Assembly: GCF_029407905.1 (NCBI RefSeq)
Contig: NC_073624.1
Span: 632,501 to 696,500, forward strand
Direction of reading: 5' to 3'
Length of the DNA stretch: 64,000 bases
DNA from: Bubalus kerabau
Taxonomy: Eukaryota > Chordata > Mammalia > Artiodactyla > Bovidae
Program-made: the position numbers and the translations under genes
The notes under the pieces: model-generated
Seen by the model: the letters and a program-made list of their open reading frames with translations, nothing else
What the model was told of the DNA's origin: nothing
Databases searched by the model: none
Part shown: piece by piece, positions 10,108 through 22,221 of the stretch
How positions within the stretch are numbered: position 1 is the stretch's first letter
Layout of the letters: every line of letters starts with the position of its first letter

Positions 10108-10710
10108 TGCTTAATTTTTTGGGCTCCATAATCACTGCAGATGGTGACTGCAGCCATGAAACTAGAAGACGCTTGCTCCTTGCAAGAAAAGCTATAACTA
10201 ACATAGACAGCATATTAAAAAGCAGAGACATTACTTTGCCGACAAAAGTCCATCTAGTCAAAGCTATAGTTTTTCCAGTAGTCATGTGTGGATGTCAGAG
10301 TTGGACTATAAGGAAAGCTGAGATCCGAAGAATTGATGGTTTTGAACTGTGGTGTTGGAGAAGGCCCTTGAGAGTCCCTTGGACTGCAAGGAGATACAAC
10401 CAGTTCATCCTAAAGGAAATCAGTCCTGAATATTCATTGGAAGGACTGATGCTGAAGCTGAAACTCCAATACTTTGGTCACCTGATGCTAAGAGCCGACT
10501 CATTAGAAGAGACCCTGATGCTGGGAAAGATTGAAGGCAGGAGGAGAAGGGGACGACAGAGGATAAGATGGTTGGATGGCATCACCAACTCAATGGACGT
10601 GAGTTTGAGTAAACTCCAGGAGGTGGTGATGGACAGGGAGGCCTGGCGTGATGCGGTCCGTGGGGTCTCAGAGTCAGACATGACTGAGCGACTGAACTGA
10701 ACTGAACTGA
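10108..10710 (+). mobile_element. BovB LINE 3' fragment
   Basis: Sense-strand BovB ORF2 C-terminus with an open 198-codon frame (SIITADGDCSHETRRRLLL, RRRRGRQRIRWLDGIT) and the ACTGA pentamer tail at 10690-10710. Confidence 0.93.
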
Positions 10711-10974
10711 ATTTTTGAATGTTTAGAAAAATTTCTAGTTACCATTTTGTTATTAATTTCTAGTTTCCTTCAGTGGTAAAGAGTTTAGTCTGTATCATTT
10801 TGATCCACTGAAGTTGCAGAGGCCCTATGGCCCAGTATGTGATCAGTGTTGGAAGAGGTGTGTGAAGAGATGGTGTGTCCTCAGCCCGTGGATTTGATTT
10901 CTGGGTGTCACTTAGGGCTGATCGATTCAAATCTGGTACATTTTAATGATTCTTTGTTTATGCTTTCCTTTTCT
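10711..10974 (-). mobile_element. Old L1 fragment (antisense)
   Basis: The stretch resembles the antisense L1 ORF2 part containing a TTTCTAGTTT motif and the 'gcccagtatgtgatc' pattern. It is diverged and the call is tentative. Confidence 0.45.
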
Positions 10975-11197
10975 GAGCGTGCGCTAAGTCACTTCAGTCC
11001 TGTCTGACTCTTTGCATCTCTATAGACTGTAGCTCACCAGGCTCCTCTGTCCATGGGATCCTCCAGGCAAGAATGCTGGAGTGGGTTGCCACGCCTTCCT
11101 CCAGGAGACCTTCCTGACCCAGGGCTCGAACTCATGTCTCACGTCTCCTGCATTGGCAAGCGGGCTTTCTACCACCAGCGCCACCTGGGCAGCCCTT
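10975..11197 (-). mobile_element. Bov-tA SINE
   Basis: Reverse orientation copy: GTGCGCTAAGTCACTTCAGT start, CCTCCAGGCAAGAATGCTGG middle, and TTGGCAAGCGGGCTTTCTAC at the tRNA-like end. Confidence 0.88.
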
Positions 11198-11463
11198 CCT
11201 TTACTGAGACGAATGGTTCACTGAAGTATCTCAATATGAATTTGAATTTTCTATGTCTTTTTTTAAAAATCTCTGTCCACTTGTGTTTTTATATATTTGA
11301 AGCTATACTATTAAGTATACACACATTTGGAATTTTATGAAATGTCTCTGAGGGCTGACTGAGTGCCTTGGGGGGCTGGACACAGGGGTTAGACTGGTAT
11401 CTCCTGAGTCTGAATGTAACTAGTTTGGTCTTGCCTTTGCCTTCATCTGTTTTTCTTTTGCAG

Positions 11464-11555
11464 AATTAAAAAGGGGAGTTTCCCAAGACTTGGTTTCTTC
11501 CCCCAAATTAGACAGATTCAAAATAGCAAAACAACTCACGGACAAGGCAGTCAAG
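11464..11555 (+). CDS. TTLL8: TTLL8 coding exon 2
   Basis: The exon follows TTTTGCAG and ends before GTAAAT. It encodes LKRGVSQDLVSSPKLDR then FKIAKQLTDKAVK, close to the human TTLL8 N-terminal segment, and ends in phase 0. The basic helix-like segment probably lies on the surface of the N-terminal region. It sits in a short unique island between old L1 fragments. Confidence 0.9.
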
Positions 11556-12036
11556 GTAAATGCTCTCTGGGCTCAGTGGGGATGGGTTCTTTTTAAGAAC
11601 GGAATTCATTTTGGAGTTTGTAGAGCGAGTCCGTGGCCTGTGGCGTGCCCTGAAGCTGAGGTGTGCTCCCGGTCCTGGCCCCAGCCTGAGGCTTGTGCCG
11701 GAGCTCCTTTACATTACACCCTTCCTTTTGAACTAAGTGATGCTTTTGAAATGCGAAAGTGCAGATACGTGCACGGTGAAAATCTCTCCTGCAGCCACGT
11801 GGCCAGTGTGTGCCCCTCATGTGACCGCAGCTGTGGACACACGTCTCAGACAAGGGACAGACTCCTAGTGACACACAAAACCCTCCCACCCTCGGCCCAG
11901 GCCCCCGAGTGACGTGGTGAGAACGCTTGTGTGTGAGGAGTTCTGGTGCTCATATGGGGCCCCTGGGACACCCACCCACGTCCCCAAGGGAGAGGCCCAC
12001 CTTTCGCCAGAATGGGAGCATTTGGGGGGGAATAGT

Positions 12037-12134
12037 GAACTCCAGGAGATGGTGATGGACAGGGAGGCCTGGCGTGCTGCGATTCAGGGGGTCACAAAGA
12101 GTCGGACACGACTGAGCGACTAAGCTGAACTGAA
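12037..12134 (+). mobile_element. BovB 3' end fragment
   Basis: Only the last 100 bases of BovB are present (GGTGATGGACAGGGAGGCCT to the ACTGA-like tail). Confidence 0.88.
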
Positions 12135-12544
12135 GGAAGGGCAAGCATTCTTCAGATGGTTCCACAGCTTCCACTCTGAGAACGTGATTCTTGTCCTTCT
12201 CGTGCGGTCACCTTGCTCAGGCCAGGACAGTGAGGAAGCACGAGAAACCCAACGCACAGTGACGTGTGGAAACGCGCTCAACCTTACGTCCTTCTGGGGC
12301 TCACCTGCGAGTGCGGGGGTCGTACACGCGCAGCTTGGGCTGCAATGCGCTGGGTGCACCTGGAGAGAAGCACAGCCAGGAGACACACGTGGTCCGCGGC
12401 GACCCACGCAGCCACAGCAGAGCGCGGCCGCCCTCTTGGAAGCCACCTCTTGCCCTAGTTATTCCCAAATCCTGGCAACCACGGATGAACCTTTGTGCTT
12501 CCTGTCACTATCCTTTCTGGGGTTTCCTACAAATAGAATTTAAC

Positions 12545-12766
12545 CTTTAGATTTAGCTTCAGATTTTCTTTTGAGACCTTAAAACATATAAACGTTTAGG
12601 GCTACAAATATCCCTCAAAGTACTGCTTTACTTGCGTTTCAGTAGATTTCATTTTGTAGTATTTTTGATGAGATACAGTTCAAAGTACTTAACAATTTGT
12701 ACTATTTTCATTGATAGTGGGTTACTTAAAAGTATAGTTCTTAATTTCTAGACTAGTAGATTATTA
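12545..12766 (-). mobile_element. Old L1 fragment (antisense)
   Basis: Antisense L1-like text (GAGACCTTAAAACATATAAA, AAATATCCCTCAAAGTACTG). The BovB at 12767 splits it from a related piece starting at 14166. Confidence 0.5.
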
Positions 12767-14165
12767 AAATCCTAAAAGATGATGCTGTTAAAGTGCTGTA
12801 TTCATTGCATCCGCAAATTTGGAAAACTCAGCAGTGGCCACAGGACTGGAAATGGTCAGTTTTCATTCCAATCCCAAAGAAGGGCAATGCCGAAGAATGC
12901 TCAAACTACCACACAGTTGCACTCATTTCACATGCCAGCAAGGTTATGCTCAAAATCCTTCCAACTAGGCTTCAGCAATATGTGAACTGAGAACTTCCAG
13001 ATGTACAAGCTGGGTTTAGAAAAGGTAGAGGAACCAGAGATCAAATTTCCAACATTTGCTGGATCACACAGAAAGCAAGGAAATTCCAGAAAAACATTCA
13101 CTTCTGCTTCATTGATTATGCTAAGCCTCTGACTGTGTGAATCACAGCAAACTATGAAAAATTCTTAAAGAGAAGGGAATACCAGACCGCCTTACCTGCT
13201 TCCTGAGAAACCTGTATGCAGGTCAAGATGCAGAAGTTAGAACTGGACATGAAACAATGGACTGGTTCAAAATTGGGAAGGAGGACATCAAGGCTGTATG
13301 TTGTCACCCTGCTTACTTAACTTACATGCAGAGAGCATCATGCAGAATGCCTGACTGGATGAATCAAAGCTGGAATCAAGATTGCTGGGAGAAATATCAA
13401 TAGCCTCAGATACACAGATGACACCACCCTTATGGCAGAAAGTGAAGAGGAACTGAAAAGCCTCTTTACGAAAGTGAAAAAGGAGAGTGAAAAAGTTGGC
13501 TTAAACCTCAACATTCAGAAAGCGAAGATCATGGCATCCAGTTCCATCACTTCATGGCAAATAGATGGGGAAACAATGGAAATAGTGATAAAATTTATTT
13601 TGGGGGGCTCCAAAATCACTGCAGATGGTGACTGCAGCCATGAAATGAAAAGACACTTGCTCCTTGGAAGGAAAGCTCTGACAAACCTAGACAGTATATT
13701 AAAAAGCAGAGACATTACTTTGCCGACAAAGGTCCATATAGTCAAAGCTACAGTTTTTCCAGTAGTCGTGTACAGATGTGAGAGTTGGACCATAAAGAAG
13801 GCTGAGTGCCAAAGAACTGATGCTTTTGAAGACTTGGACAGCACGGAGATCAAACCAGTCAATCCTAAAGGAAATCAACCCTGAATAGTTGTTGGAAGGA
13901 CTGATGCTGAAGATGAAAGTCCAATACTTTGGCCACCTGATGTGAAGAACTGACTCATTGGAAAAGACCCTGATGCTGAACGATTGAAGGCAAAAGGAGA
14001 AGGGGACAACAGAAGATGAGATGATTAGATAACATCACCAACTCAATGGACATGAATTTGAGCACGCTCTGGGAGATAGTGGAGGACAGAGGAGCCTGGC
14101 GTGCAGCCGTCCTTGGGGTCACAAAGAGTTGGACATGGCTAAGCATCGACTGGACAACAATAAAG
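12767..14165 (+). mobile_element. BovB LINE, degenerate, 1.4 kb
   Basis: A sense copy from the FIPIPKKGNAEECSNYHT region to the 3' end. Many substitutions and several frameshifts and stops break the frame; the active-site motif has become YTDD instead of YADD (around 13407-13420). It is one of the older BovB copies here. Confidence 0.93.
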
Positions 14166-14940
14166 AAGGTTGTTTCTGGTTATTTTGTTACTGATTTCTG
14201 GTTTGATTAACTGTGGTTGAGAATGTAATTGGTATATTTCTGTTGAAATGTATTCAGACCTGCTTTCTGCCTAGCATTTTGTTAATTTATATAGATGTTG
14301 AAGTAGAGTGCTCTATTCACAGTCATCAAGGAAGAGGTTTTCATTTGAGTTCTTCAAGTCCTCTAGACTTGAGGGGTTTGTTTTTGTTTTTTGTCTCTGT
14401 GTTCTTTAATTTCCTGAGAGAAGCATGTTAAATTTCCAAGTGTAATTGTGGATTTGTCTAATTGTGTTTCTCCCAAGTTTTGCTGTGTATAATTTATAGC
14501 TCTGTTAGTGGGTGCAGACAAATGTGTTATGAGAAGCTGAGTGTTTGCTTTGCATTGTACGGTGCTTTCCTTTACTTTAGTGATGCATCTTTGTCGCAAA
14601 GGTTGCTCTGTTTCATACTTGGATCATTTTATTCTCTACCTGTCTGTAGGCTTGTGCTTTTGATTTTCTCTTGTGAACAGCATAGATTGAGATAAGAAAA
14701 AGATGTAGTCTGGCACTTCTTGCCTTTTAACTGGAGCATTTTGTGTATTTGTCTGGTATATTCCCGTGGGGTTTCATTCATTTGGTGCCTGCTCATTTTT
14801 CCTCTCCGTTCATGCCTACTTGTGGACTGATTTTCCCTCTTGTGTTAGAAGCCTTGCACTCCGTGTTCTCCTTTTGCGGTTCCCTTCCGTTTTGTACTCT
14901 GTTGGCTTGTTACAGTTCGTCCAGTTTTCTGAAGTTGTTC
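14166..14940 (-). mobile_element. Old L1 fragment (antisense)
   Basis: GTAATTGTGGATTTGTCTAA and surrounding AT-rich text match antisense L1 ORF2. The end near 14940 is where the DNA becomes GC-rich. Confidence 0.5.
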
Positions 14941-16304
14941 AGTCTGACCCTAGCTCAGCAGGGAGCCTGGGGGTGTGGGCAGGGGGTCCTGCCGTCGTCA
15001 GCCCCGCCCCTCCTCACTACGGCCCCTGTCGTGGAGCACGGCCCTCGCCCTGCGGCCGGGCAGGCCAGGCTCCAGACCCGTGTTCTGAGCAGAAGGAGCC
15101 CCGTGGTCCCCCGAGGGGGTGCTGGAACTGGGCTGCCAGAGTCTGGCCACAAGCCTGCACGTCCTTGGCAGGTGGTCCTGGTCCTCGCGCCCATGCTGTG
15201 TGACGGACCACCACGGCCTTAGCTACTTAGACACACCCATGTGCTATCTCCCGGCTCCTGTAGGCTAGGGTCCAGGCCGGGCCCTCTGCTCAGCGTCTGT
15301 CGAGGCACGGAGCTGGCGGGTCGCATCTGGAGGCCCACAGCGGGAGGAACCCCTTCGGAACTCTCTCAGCTGGTCGGCAGGGTTGATTTCCCCGAGACTG
15401 TAGAATGTGTGGCACCTTCAGAGCCGCAGTGGGGAGAGGCCGTCCCTGCTGGTCTCCATTTCTGACCCTCTTTTCAGGAGCACCCTTGATTAGGCCAGGC
15501 CCACCCAGGGTCACCTGCCTTTCAAATTCAGAGTCTAATTAGGGACCCCATGAGTCTGAGCCGCTGCCCCCTCCTGCCCTGTCCTGCTCTCACATGCTCA
15601 TGAGGCCCTAGGCTCACTGCTGCCCACGCCCCTGGTCCCCACCGCTGCCCACGGGATGTGTCCAGGTGGGTCCTCAGCAGCTCGGCCTCGGGCCCCAGCG
15701 TGACCGTCCATCTCCTTGCTCAACTGTCCGCTGGGAAGCAAAGGGTTGTCTGCCACTGCCCTCTGCCTGGCCCCAGGCAGCTGGCTCATCCCCACAGTAG
15801 TGGGCGGGGTCCTCTGTCCCTGGCACTGGCCCTGGGTGGGGGCGCTGCCCCTCTGGCCCCTCCCGGCATCTGAGTGCCCCCAACCCCTCCTCAAACCTCA
15901 AGCACCTCCCCATCCCCAAGTGTGCGGGCCGGTCACCTTTGTACAGGAAAGAAAGCCATAGCGCACAGGTCCTGGGTCCACCCCGAGGCCCGCCTTTCAG
16001 ACCTCGACCTGCCCTGAGCTGAGGTCTGAGCCTCCAGAAGCCCCAAGGTCCTGGCTGTGCCTCCTCTGGGTGAGTGTGAGCGAGGCCTGTGCGTGCAAGG
16101 CCCCCACACCCGGGGCCGTGGACACAGACCAGAGGTGGGCCTGCCTGGGGGCTGCCTGCCCCGCCCTGGCGGCTGCCTGATTCTCAGAGCAGATGGAGCA
16201 TCTTCCTGCCGGGACCGGCCCTCATCCTGACAGCAGACTCCTCTTACAGAGACAGGGTTAACTCATTTTCCATTCCTTAATTTCAAACACACTTGCAATT
16301 TGAG
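14941..16304 (+). other. TTLL8 intron 2, unique GC-rich part
   Basis: Non-repetitive GC-rich sequence with open frames on both strands. None joins in phase with neighbouring TTLL8 exons or resembles a known protein, so I read it as intron. A CAGAGCCGCAGTGGGGAGAG stretch near 15420 faintly resembles the inverted-repeat family seen around the last MLC1 exon. Confidence 0.5.
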
Positions 16305-16443
16305 GAAAAGAAGATCTTCTCCATCTGCGGACACTACCCAGTGATCCGGTCCACCCTGTGGAGGAAGGGCTGGGTGGAAAAGAAGTTCCACTTCCTGACC
16401 AGTCTCGTGCCTAGCGTCGACGGCGACGGGGAAGGGGTGCCGG
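16305..16443 (+). CDS. TTLL8: TTLL8 coding exon 3
   Basis: It encodes EKKIFSICGHYPVIRSTLW then RKGWVEKKFHFL and an acidic end (SVDGDGEG). The pattern KKIFSI.GHYPV....RKGWVEKK is shared by TTLL3 and TTLL8. The acceptor is TTTGAG and the donor GTAGAG; one base (G) carries over to the next exon. The acceptor lacks a strong pyrimidine tract next to it, but the frame and homology fix the position. Confidence 0.9.
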
Positions 16444-17015
16444 GTAGAGTATCGGCGTGTGTGTTCTGCGTGAAATGTGTGTGTCTGTCACGGAGACCCA
16501 GAGTGGGTTCCATGTGGGCCCTGCGCTGTGGCTTTCCCCGGGGGAGGGGCTGCCCTCTCGGCCCCCAGCCCAGGCGTCCAGGCATCGACGAGCCCTTTCA
16601 AACCCTGGTTCTGGTCACTTCCAGGTGTATCCACGTCCAGGCCTCCTCGTGCCTGGACGTTGTCCACTGTCCGTCAGCAGCCTGGCCCTGGAAGTCCCTG
16701 TTCTGGGCTCAGCTCCCTCCTGGCCCCTGCTTGGCCCCCTGCCATGCTTGTTCATCCTGGTCCTCCCTGACCTGAGCCAGGCCTGTGCCCCCTCCCCACA
16801 GAGCCTGCACCCTCTTGGCTCCAGGGTCTCCACTCGGCCTCCACGCAGTTCACGGCACAGGTCCGTTCAGTGGACACTCGGGGGGGCACCACGGCCCAAG
16901 CCTGACTTAGCCCTGCTCCTCATGGGACCTGTGGGGGCGCTGCTCTGCCCTGGGCCCAGCGGTGGGCCTGGCTGTGGTCAGTGACTTGCTGATTTCCTGT
17001 ATGTTGTGTTTGCAG

Positions 17016-17089
17016 AAAACAAACATGCTGAAGGCAAAGAGAATCAAGATGTGGCTTTGGAGAAAGCAGACGACATCCACGATGTGATG
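17016..17089 (+). CDS. TTLL8: TTLL8 coding exon 4
   Basis: This short exon encodes ENKHAEGKENQDVALEKADD and then IHDVM, a charged, probably helical linker. The acceptor is TTTGCAG and the donor GTAGGT. It ends in phase 0. A 30-bp tandem repeat begins about 120 bases after the donor. Confidence 0.93.
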
Positions 17090-17205
17090 GTAGGTCCCCG
17101 TGGGCTCGAGGGGAGCCTCGGCCAGACATTTACCCCTCCTCTGTGCCGCATCCTGGGAGGCGGGGCGGCAGCAAAGCCACAGTCACACCCAGCCTTGAGG
17201 ACGTG

Positions 17206-17475
17206 CCTGTGTGCATGTGCCCTGTGCGTCACGTGGCCTCCCCGTGTGCCCTGTGCGTCACGTGGCCTCCCCGTGTGCCCTGTGCGTCACGTGGCCTCCC
17301 CGTGTGCCCTGTGCGTCACGTGTGCCTCCCTGTGTGCCCCCGTCTGTGTGTCCATGTGCGTGCATCCCCATGTGCCCCGTGTCTGTGCGTCCACGTGTGT
17401 GGCTCCCCGTGTGCCCACGTCTCTGTGTCCACATGGGCCTCCCCGTGTGCCCGTGTCTGTGCTCCCGTGTGAGCA
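17206..17475. repeat. 30-bp tandem repeat in intron 4
   Basis: The unit CCTGTGCGTCACGTGGCCTC plus CCCGTGTGCC occurs about four times nearly perfectly (starts at about 17220, 17250, 17280, 17310) and then decays into related GTGTGCCC...GTGTCTGTG copies. Each good unit carries a CACGTG E-box. It lies about 120 bases after the exon 4 donor. Confidence 0.9.
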
Positions 17476-18973
17476 GACGGGCTGAGCCTACCATCTGTGG
17501 TGACCCCGAGGGTCGGGGCTGCACAGCCCCGGCAGCGATGGTGGACGTGCAGTCTGCCGCACCTAGGACTGCACTCCCAGGCCGCGCTGCTGGCTGGGCG
17601 GCAGGTCAGCCGTCGTGGGCTGGGCAGAGCTGGCGGTGGACAGGGAGGCAGTTGCCTGGGGTTGTGGGAGGCTGCTGGCAGGTAATGGAGGGTCGCTGAG
17701 ACTCAAGGGGAGAAAAGAAAGTTAAAACCAGGCCAGAAAGCTGCACTGTGAGGAGAATGGGATGCATCGAGCACACTGGCGTGCAGGGCTGCCGGCCCCC
17801 AGAAACCCTGTGAACACAGCAAAGACCAGTCACTCGGGGAGAAATTTGCAGGGCGTGTGACTGCCCAGATCTGCTGCTCAGAGTATGTGAAGCGCCCGCC
17901 CACCAGAAGAGATGTTGATCGAATGGAAAACGGGCAAGGGCCTGACAGGCCGGTGGGCGCATCACACCTATTCCTGGCGCGGATCCCTTTCTGCAAAAGT
18001 CGACCGCGAGGCTGGGGAGGCGCTGTGGGTCAGGGGTGTGGGGAGCCTGGGGGGCAGGAGCGTTAGCTCTGGACCGGAGGCCGGGCCTCCCCTCGGGCGC
18101 CTGAGTGGCCCCCACACTCTCTATACATCCGTCTGTGATGCTTCATCACGCGCTGTAACAGATGCGACTTACTGGGGAAGTGGCTGCAGGAGCTGCCGCA
18201 TCACTCTGAGAGCAGGAGGAAGGACCAAGGGCTTGAGCCCGAGTCCAGGGACCCGGGTCAGGTGAGCTTTGGAAGTGGTGTTGGCAGCCTGGCCCCAGTA
18301 GGGGCCCCCGGCCCACCCCCAGCAGCAGCACTGTGTGATGGTATGCGGGAGGAGCCGTCCTGCCAGAACACGGGGCTCAAGATGGGCTGACCCGAGCCAC
18401 AGGCCTCAGGTGGTCCTGACATGCTGTCTGCGGATGTGACCCAAAGGGTCTTCTCCAAGGTGTTCGGCTCATGTCCGGGGGCAGGATCATGGAGAATCTT
18501 TTCCCTTCCTCATATCTCTTTGGTTAGAATTTTTGACCAAGGAGAAGAGCGCAGACACCAAGGACTCCCAGTCTTGCTTCAGCCGCGGTCCTGGGCCCTT
18601 GCACTCTGACGGCTCGCGGCAGCAGAGGAGCCCGCGTCCTGGCGGCCGGGGAGGGGGCTCTCCCGGGGCTGTGGCCAGCACGTCCTGCAGAGAGCACCTG
18701 TGGGGCGGGCAGTGTAGATCCCGCTTGCTGCCCCTGCCGCCCGGAGTCCGAGCCCCCCGTCCCCTCACATGGGAAGCCCTGTGTGGTCACAGCGGCTCCA
18801 CGTGGGCCGGCAGGAGGCCCTCAGGGAATGTGCGAGGCTGCCGTCAGGACTGGAGCTGCATGGAAACCACGCGCTTCTCAACCTAAACCCCGAGCCCTTC
18901 GTCCTGGGCCTGCCCCACCCTCAGAGACGTGAGCCTCGGATGCTGGGTACTGATAAAGGTTTCTTCTTGCCAG
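17476..18973 (+). other. TTLL8 intron 4, remainder
   Basis: Unique, GC-rich sequence without a recognisable repeat or exon. Open frames on both strands do not resemble proteins. Confidence 0.5.
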
Positions 18974-19102
18974 TCCAGGTTGGTAAAAAATGAAACGCCC
19001 TACTTCCTCTGGACAATCAAAAGGGACGTCATCGACTATCACAGCCTGAGCTGCGACCAGATGCTGAACCACTATGGGAAGACGGCGTCCTTCACCACTA
19101 AG
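18974..19102 (+). CDS. TTLL8: TTLL8 coding exon 5
   Basis: It encodes 43 residues: SRLVKNETPYFLWTIKRD, VIDYHSLSCDQMLNHYG and KTASFTTK. The IKRDVIDYHSL and NHYGKTASFTTK motifs are typical of the glycylase N-terminal domain. Acceptor TTGCCAG, donor GTGAGT, phase 0 at both ends. Confidence 0.95.
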
Positions 19103-20281
19103 GTGAGTGGGGGAACTTGGGCAGGCTCAGGGCAGGGGGATAGCGCCCTGCCTCCTGAAATGCCAGCACCTCCAGAGCTGGACAGCCCCATGGGGCGCCG
19201 GTCACCTCGGGGCTCCTCCCCAGGACTGGAAGCTCCTGGCCTAGCCAGAGGCTGCCTGGCATCAGTGTCCAGAGACGCTTGGCACTGCTCCCCGCAAACC
19301 TCCCCAGAGCCTCTGCGTCCCCCACCGTGTCCCTCGGTGGGCCCAAGGCCACAGAATCACTCTCCTCTGGGCTGCAGGGCAAGCCCCAGACAGGGCCAGT
19401 GACCGCTGCCGCTGCAGCCTGGCCTGGGCTCTGGACCCTGGAGCGGCTCTGGGTCGGTGGGGTGGGGGTGGGCCACCCTCACCTGCGCTGTGACTTCCAG
19501 CTGTTGGGGGCTCTGCCACCCACTTCTCACCCTCACCCGCTTTCAGCTGTCAGCCACCCCAGGCAGCCATTCCCCATGTACCCTGAAGGCTGAGGCTGGG
19601 GTGGGGCCAGCTGGGACAGACAGGCCTGCACGTGCCCTTCAGCAGCAGGGGGGCCTCAGAAGTCAGAGATGACACGGGGGATGGGACGAGGCTCCTGGCT
19701 GCCCACGGAGCTCCGCCAAGGCGTCCTCACCAGGCCTCAGGCCACTGGTGTGCTTCTGGGCTGGGGGCCGCCTGCAGGGGCGCAGTGGGCCCGGGCTCCC
19801 TGCAGAGACCCCAGGCAGTGATGGCCTCATGGCTCCGGGGCGGGGGCCCATTTCCCTAGACGGGCTGCCAGGCTGGGCCTGCCTAACCACGAGTGTGGCA
19901 TCAGGCGGGCACAGTGTTGGGGGGGGCACGCTGTAGACCGGGGCGCTCCCTTCTCCGCCCTTCCCGGCTGGAGGCCGAGCATGCAGGGACGGGGGTGGAT
20001 GCAGCACCCTCTGCCCTGGGCGCTCCCAGACGGCTCTGTCCACCCTCGGGCCTGCCATAGCCACCGCTGACGACAGGGTGAGCCCGAGGCCCTGGCCAGC
20101 TCGCCGGGTGACCTGGGTGTTTGGCCAGTTGGCTGGGGGGCAGAGGGGCCAGGGGCCAGGGAGGGTCTGCTCCCCGAGGTGCCCACTGAAGCCGGCACCA
20201 CCCAGCCAGGCCCACGGGCTCTCAGACTGGCCGAGCGGGCCTGGTGCAGCCTGCGGGCCTGACGTGCCACTGTCTCCGGAG

Positions 20282-20396
20282 ATCGGGCTGTGTGTGAGCA
20301 TGCGGAGCCTGCCGTGGTACGTCCAGGCCAACCCCGACACCTTCTTCCCACGCTGCTACAGCCTCTGCACCGAAAGCGAGAAGCAAGAGTTCCGGG
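20282..20396 (+). CDS. TTLL8: TTLL8 coding exon 6
   Basis: It encodes IGLCVSMRSLPWYVQAN, PDTFFPRCYSLCTESEK and QEFR plus one base, conserved in TTLL3 and TTLL8 (PWY...FFPRCY). The donor is GTGAGT. The acceptor CCGGAG has little pyrimidine before it, but the phase and homology require this position. Confidence 0.93.
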
Positions 20397-21655
20397 GTGA
20401 GTGGAGCCGGGAGACCTGGGGCCTCTCTGTGGCCTGGCCACCCGCCCACAGGACGGGCCTCAGGGCTGGAGGTGGGGCGGGCCCGGTTCCATCTCAACCC
20501 TCAGCTCTGTCTCTGGGCTGGGGACAAAGGCTGCTTCCTTTGGACCTGCCCAGGGGCACAGGAGAGAGAACAGGGCAGGGCAGGCAGGGGTTCGCGCGAG
20601 GGTGCCCATGTCTCCTGAGCACCCATCTGGAGGCCGTGGAGATGCGGCTGCTGTCCAGCACACACTGCCCTGCGCCTGGCCCCCAGGCCGGCCTCCAGGA
20701 GTGAGTGACCGGATGCAGGCCAGGCAGGGTCAGTGGGGGACTGTGGGCAGGGCCTTGTGGGAGCGGGTCTGGGTGGAGACCCAGGAGGGGCGCAAGGGCG
20801 GCAGGAGGGGAGCACCTGGCCGGGAGCAGGCAGCGCTCATGGGCCTTGGGCTCAGGGCTGTCCATGCATCAGGACAGGAAGGGGGCGAGGGGCGCTCCGC
20901 TTCTGGGTGTCTCCAGGGTGGCCAGAGCTGCTGAGGGGGGCCTCCCGAGGTGTGGAAGGAGCAGGTTTGCTTGAGAAACTGCGGGGATATCTTACAGACC
21001 TCCGGGTGGTCTGTGCTCAGAAGCAGAGGTTTTGTGGCGACCTCATCAGGAGCGCTGTTGCAGGCGTTAGAGTCTGGAGCCGGGGTGGGGAACAGCCGCT
21101 GCTGCCCCTGAATGGTGACAGGCGTCCAGAGCCAGCCCCGGGCCCAAGCCTGAGTTTGGGGGACCCTGAGTGGGTGCTGCAGGACCCCCGGCCACCCGCA
21201 CTTAGAGCTGTGGACCCAGCTTCTGGGGAGGCCCCTCTTGTGAGGGGGCAGTGCCGCTGCTGTCCACAGAGGGCGCTCCTGGAAGGATCCGTCTGTGCAG
21301 GCTGAGGACGCTGGGCAGGCAGAGGTGGTGAGGGTGCCCCCGGACCATGGCCCGGGTGGCACAGGAGAGCGGCAGGAAAGGGGGTGCCCGGTTCTGCCTC
21401 TGGGCCCATGGGCAGGTGGATGCGTGGCCGCGGGGAGGTCCCGGCTGTGAGAGTCCACTCTGCAGAGGCTGGAGGATGAGGTGGGGACGGACCATGTGGG
21501 CGAGGGGGCAATGGGGAGCTCTTTGCCCCCCAGAGGGCAACGAAGCAGGAGCAAGGCCCCGCACCCCAGGGAGGACGTCAGGGCTGAGCGTGGCTGGCGC
21601 GCCGAGGGCCCATCCCCGGCGCAGGCAGAGGGGGCGAGGCCTTGTGTCCTTGCAG

Positions 21656-21775
21656 ACGACTTCAGGCGCACGGTGGCCTCCAGCATCCTGAAGTGGGTGG
21701 TCAGCCAGCAGAGCAGCAGGAGCAAGCCGCGGAGCAGGCGGGAGAAGGCCCGCGACAGCAGTGCGAGCAGGAAAG
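21656..21775 (+). CDS. TTLL8: TTLL8 coding exon 7 (Ser/Arg linker)
   Basis: With the carried base it encodes DDFRRTVASSILKWVVSQQ followed by a Ser/Arg/Lys-rich stretch ending DSSASRK. The first half is conserved; the basic linker varies between species. Acceptor TTGCAG, donor GTGTGC, one base carried over. The intron after it holds the large minisatellite. Confidence 0.92.
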
Positions 21776-21929
21776 GTGTGCTGGCGGGCAGGCCGGCGGG
21801 GCCGTGGGCCGGGCTCCCGGGAAGCAGCGGCGGCGCTGCCCCGCCCCCAGTCTCCTCCCGCAGAATCCGAAGGGAATGGCACTCCTGGGTCATGTCGGAG
21901 GTGTGGCCCACTGTGGGATTAGGCCTACA

Positions 21930-22221
21930 AAACTCAAATTTAAGTCTTTTTTGGTTGTTATTCACTTGAATAGAACAGTTTTAGGTTCACAGCAAGACGG
22001 GAGCAGAAGGTCCAGAGATATCCCATGTACCCTCTGCCCCTGCTTCCCCCACCATCAACATCCCCCCAGACGGTACATTCGTTGTAACTGATGAACCCAC
22101 ACTGACACGTCATCTTCAGAGTCCACAGTCTACGCTAGGGCTTCCTCCTGGTTTGGACAAATGTAGTATCACACGTATCCACCAACATAGTATCGTTCAG
22201 AGCAATTCACTGCCCTAAAAA
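21930..22221 (-). mobile_element. Old L1 3' fragment, left part
   Basis: TAGAACAGTTTTAGGTTCAC, TCCCATGTACCCTCTGCCCC and ACAAATGTAGTATCACACGT follow an old mammalian L1-type 3' region in order. The same element seems to resume at about 24925 beyond the minisatellite. Confidence 0.6.
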
